Of a stretch of 9,471 nucleotides of DNA, positions 7,580 to 9,471 are shown piece by piece. The DNA is from an uncultured Prevotellaceae bacterium (GTDB lineage: Bacteria; Bacteroidota; Bacteroidia; Bacteroidales; Bacteroidaceae): NCBI GenBank assembly GCA_937893145.1, contig CALBJW010000084.1, positions 1 through 9,471 on the forward strand, in the 5' to 3' direction. Numbering within the stretch: the stretch's first letter is position 1; each line of letters starts with the position of its first letter. Below the pieces are notes generated by a model. It was given only the letters and a program-made list of their open reading frames with translations. It made no database searches and was not told the origin of the DNA. The position numbers and the translations under genes are program-made.

Positions 7580-9256
7580 ATGAAAAGAATTTCTTTTGTT
7601 CAATTAGCGATGATGATTCGCTTTGTGATATTTGCTGTTGTTATGGGTTCGGTAGCCCAATCGTATGCCTGTACTAATCTTATTGTCGGAAAGAAAGCTT
7701 CGGCTGATGGCAGTGTGATATGCACATACAACTGTGATGGTTTTGGTTTTGCAGCACCTCTTACATATATCCCTGCATGTAAACATGCGAAGGGTGAGTT
7801 GCAAGCAATTCATGGTTGGGGACCAGAACATGAAAATCCGTTTGTTTCTATGCCAGAATATACTTATGGTGTGGTTGGACTGATGAACGACCATCAGTTA
7901 TCAATTGTGGAAACAACATTTGATGGGCGTATGGAGCTTGTAAATGAAGAGGGATTGCTTGATTACTACTCACTCATGAAACTCACTCTTCAGCGTTGTA
8001 CAACTGCTCGTGAGGCAATCTTGTGTATGGACCGTCTTGTACAAGAATATGGATATAATTCATCGGGCGAGTCGTTTGCGATTTGTGATCCTAATGAGGC
8101 TTGGATTATGGAGATGATGGGTAAGGGACCTGGTAGAAAGGGGGCTGTGTGGGTGGCTATGCGTGTTCCTGACAACTGCATCTGTGCGTATGCCAACTTG
8201 AGTCGTATTCGTCAGTTCCCTCTCAAGGACAAAAAGAACTGTCTGTATGCAAAAGATGTTATCTCATTTGCTCGAGAGATGGGTTTGTATAAAGGACGAG
8301 ATGAGGATTTCTCTTGGCGCGACACATATTGTCCTATCGACTTTGAGAATGTGCGTTATGGCGATGCACGAGTATGGAGTTTCTTCCGTCATCACACTGC
8401 CGATAAGAAAGATTGGGACAAATACCTTAGTTATATAAATGGAGACTTCTCGCAGTATGACCATTTGCCATTGTGGATAGAACCAGACAAACCGCTTACA
8501 TTGCGTGAGGTCATGAATGATATGCGTGACCACTACGAGGGTACAGAACTGGATATGAGTGCTGACATGAGTGCTGGACCTTGGGGTTCGCCTTATCGAA
8601 ACAAGGACATAAACTTCAAGGCTCCTGATGGTTCGACTCTTTTCCGCGAACGACCAATAGGTTGCCAACAGAGTGGTATGACTATGGTGTGCCAGATGCG
8701 TTCTTGGTTGCCTGACGAGGTTGGTGGTGTAACATATTTCAATATGGACGATGCGAGTATGGTGGCTTATGTGCCATGCTATTGTGGAATCAACAGAGTT
8801 CCTGAGCCTTTCCGTTCGGAGAACACCAATATTCTGGAATTCTCTGAGAAAAGTGCGTTCTGGATGTGTAACTTTGTTGCGAATATGGTATATCCTCGTT
8901 ATAGTGCAATGATTGATGACTTGAGGGAAGCGCAGACAGAGGTAGAGGACTACTATGCAAATGACCAAAAGGCTGTAGAAGATGAAGTACAGAAGATGAC
9001 TCGAGGAGAGAGAATAGACTTCCTTACTCGTAAGTCGGATGATTACACTTCCCTCATGATGACTCGTTGGCAGAAGTTGGCACGACTCCTTATTGTAAAA
9101 CACAACGACCAGATAATGCGTCCAAGCAAGGACGGCATTGTAGTGCGTGGAAAGTATTCAGCACCAAATTATTCACCAGCATTTGTGGAAGCCATCAAAG
9201 AACAAACTGGCAATCGATATGTGCCACGAAATGTGATTGAAAGAAGACAGAGGTAG
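7580..9256 (+). CDS. Secreted C69-family dipeptidase-like Ntn hydrolase
   Basis: This is a 558-residue exported peptidase of MEROPS family C69 (PepD/dipeptidase A group), Ntn-fold enzymes that hydrolyse dipeptides or short peptides using an N-terminal cysteine. Residues 1-30 form a signal peptide, and the next residue is C31 in YACTNLIVGKKASADGS, the family's nucleophile motif. Signal removal after A30 would therefore directly expose the catalytic Cys. Other segments typical of the Bacteroidota branch are SSGESFAICDPNEAWIMEMM (161-180), GRKGAVWVAMRVPD (185-198), ARVWSFFRHHT (263-273) and WGSPYR (335-340). A helical, charged stretch lies near 441-500. There are 16 cysteines, many for an exported protein. 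The start is a clear ATG with an A-rich, Shine-Dalgarno-free leader. It is transcribed away from the GH115 operon and convergent with the YjbQ gene. Cleavage specificity cannot be read from the sequence, and a role in glycan use is not indicated. Confidence 0.93.
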   Translation: MKRISFVQLAMMIRFVIFAVVMGSVAQSYACTNLIVGKKASADGSVICTYNCDGFGFAAPLTYIPACKHAKGELQAIHGWGPEHENPFVSMPEYTYGVVGLMNDHQLSIVETTFDGRMELVNEEGLLDYYSLMKLTLQRCTTAREAILCMDRLVQEYGYNSSGESFAICDPNEAWIMEMMGKGPGRKGAVWVAMRVPDNCICAYANLSRIRQFPLKDKKNCLYAKDVISFAREMGLYKGRDEDFSWRDTYCPIDFENVRYGDARVWSFFRHHTADKKDWDKYLSYINGDFSQYDHLPLWIEPDKPLTLREVMNDMRDHYEGTELDMSADMSAGPWGSPYRNKDINFKAPDGSTLFRERPIGCQQSGMTMVCQMRSWLPDEVGGVTYFNMDDASMVAYVPCYCGINRVPEPFRSENTNILEFSEKSAFWMCNFVANMVYPRYSAMIDDLREAQTEVEDYYANDQKAVEDEVQKMTRGERIDFLTRKSDDYTSLMMTRWQKLARLLIVKHNDQIMRPSKDGIVVRGKYSAPNYSPAFVEAIKEQTGNRYVPRNVIERRQR

Positions 9257-9259
9257 GCA

Positions 9260-9279
9260 TTTAGACTATCATATCTAAA
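9260..9279. terminator. Weak inverted repeat between convergent genes, possible bidirectional terminator
   Basis: TTTAGA (9260-9265) and TCTAAA (9274-9279) form a 6-bp A/T-rich stem with an 8-nt loop, filling most of the 25-bp gap between the C69 stop and the YjbQ stop. Its position suits a shared terminator for both convergent genes. The stem is weak and the T tracts are short, so this is a positional inference more than a structural one. Confidence 0.3.
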
Positions 9280-9281
9280 AT

Positions 9282-9471
9282 TTATTCTCCGATAATTGTT
9301 GCAACAATCTTTCTTTCTCCTCCGTAGTCACGGAACTCACAAAGGTATATACCTTGCCAAGTGCCGAGGTTTAGACGACCTTTTGTAATGGGAATGTTAA
9401 TGCTAACACCGCACAGTGTGCTCTTAGCATGTGCTGGCATGTCGTCCGAACCTTCAAGAACATGTTCATAG
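9282..9471 (-). CDS. yjbQ: YjbQ/UPF0047 family protein, C-terminal 62 residues (cut by window edge)
   Basis: The minus-strand frame enters from the right edge and stops at TAA (9284-9282), giving 62 residues that end KIVATIIGE. The family signature is clear: EGSDDMPAHAKSTLCG, then GRLNLGTWQGIYLCEF, then DYGGERK. YjbQ (COG0432) is a small, roughly 130-140 residue cytoplasmic protein, so a little over half is absent. Members are annotated as secondary thiamine-phosphate synthase because the E. coli protein shows a weak activity of that kind; the true physiological role is unsettled. The His in the AHAK stretch and the GTWQ motif are the conserved pocket residues visible here. The gene converges on the C69 peptidase and appears functionally unrelated to it. 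Confidence 0.88.
   Translation of the reverse strand, partial: YEHVLEGSDDMPAHAKSTLCGVSINIPITKGRLNLGTWQGIYLCEFRDYGGERKIVATIIGE

Noticed and set aside
8264..9103. A 279-codon open frame on the minus strand, opposite the C69 gene
   Set aside because: It lies wholly inside a gene with clear family motifs. Its translation shows no domain, no signal and no promoter, and it fits the shadow of the C69 codon pattern.
9295..9308. A perfect 14-bp palindrome, ATTGTTGCAACAAT
   Set aside because: It lies inside the YjbQ coding region and is explained by codons for the conserved I-V-A-T-I stretch. It has no loop for a stable hairpin and no T tract.
1..9471. Search for SusC/SusD genes, a sensor or transcription factor, insertion sequences, CRISPR repeats, tRNAs and riboswitches
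   Set aside because: None was seen. All long stretches are covered by the five genes, and the remaining gaps (25, 179 and 192 bp) hold only promoter-like and short inverted-repeat elements.

Overview
The window looks like a chromosomal segment from a gut- or rumen-type member of the Bacteroidota, probably Bacteroides or Prevotella-like. The evidence is Bacteroidota-style promoters (TTTG, a spacer of about 20 bp, then TAnnTTTG), A/T-rich leaders without Shine-Dalgarno sequences, and gene families typical of that phylum. I found five protein genes, two of them cut by the window edges. I saw no rRNA, tRNA, CRISPR, insertion sequence or phage gene.

Layout: (1) 1-840, minus strand, the first 280 residues of an L-fucose/L-arabinose isomerase-like enzyme, with a very good promoter at 909-940. 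(2) 1020-4562 and 4559-7387, minus strand, a two-gene operon transcribed leftward from about 7447. A GH115 alpha-glucuronidase comes first and is joined by a 4-base ATGA overlap to a large exported GH2 enzyme with two N-terminal discoidin-like domains. (3) 7388-7579, a divergent promoter region. (4) 7580-9256, plus strand, a secreted C69-family dipeptidase-like Ntn hydrolase. (5) 9282-9471, minus strand, the last 62 residues of a YjbQ/UPF0047 protein, convergent with the peptidase and 25 bp from it.

Function: the GH115 and GH2 enzymes probably act one after the other on a glucuronic-acid-decorated plant glycan. GH115 would remove the uronic acid caps and GH2 would cut a beta-linked sugar beneath or next to them. 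The isomerase could process a released monosaccharide in the cytoplasm, but it has its own promoter and its sugar is not known. No SusC/SusD pair, sensor or transporter lies in the window, so this is either the edge of a polysaccharide utilisation locus or a stand-alone enzyme pair. The C69 peptidase and YjbQ look unrelated to it.

I see no clear sign of a wholly new kind of system. The points most worth following up are the unresolved substrate of the GH2/GH115 pair, the extra module in GH115, the start-codon correction for GH115, and the shared divergent control region.
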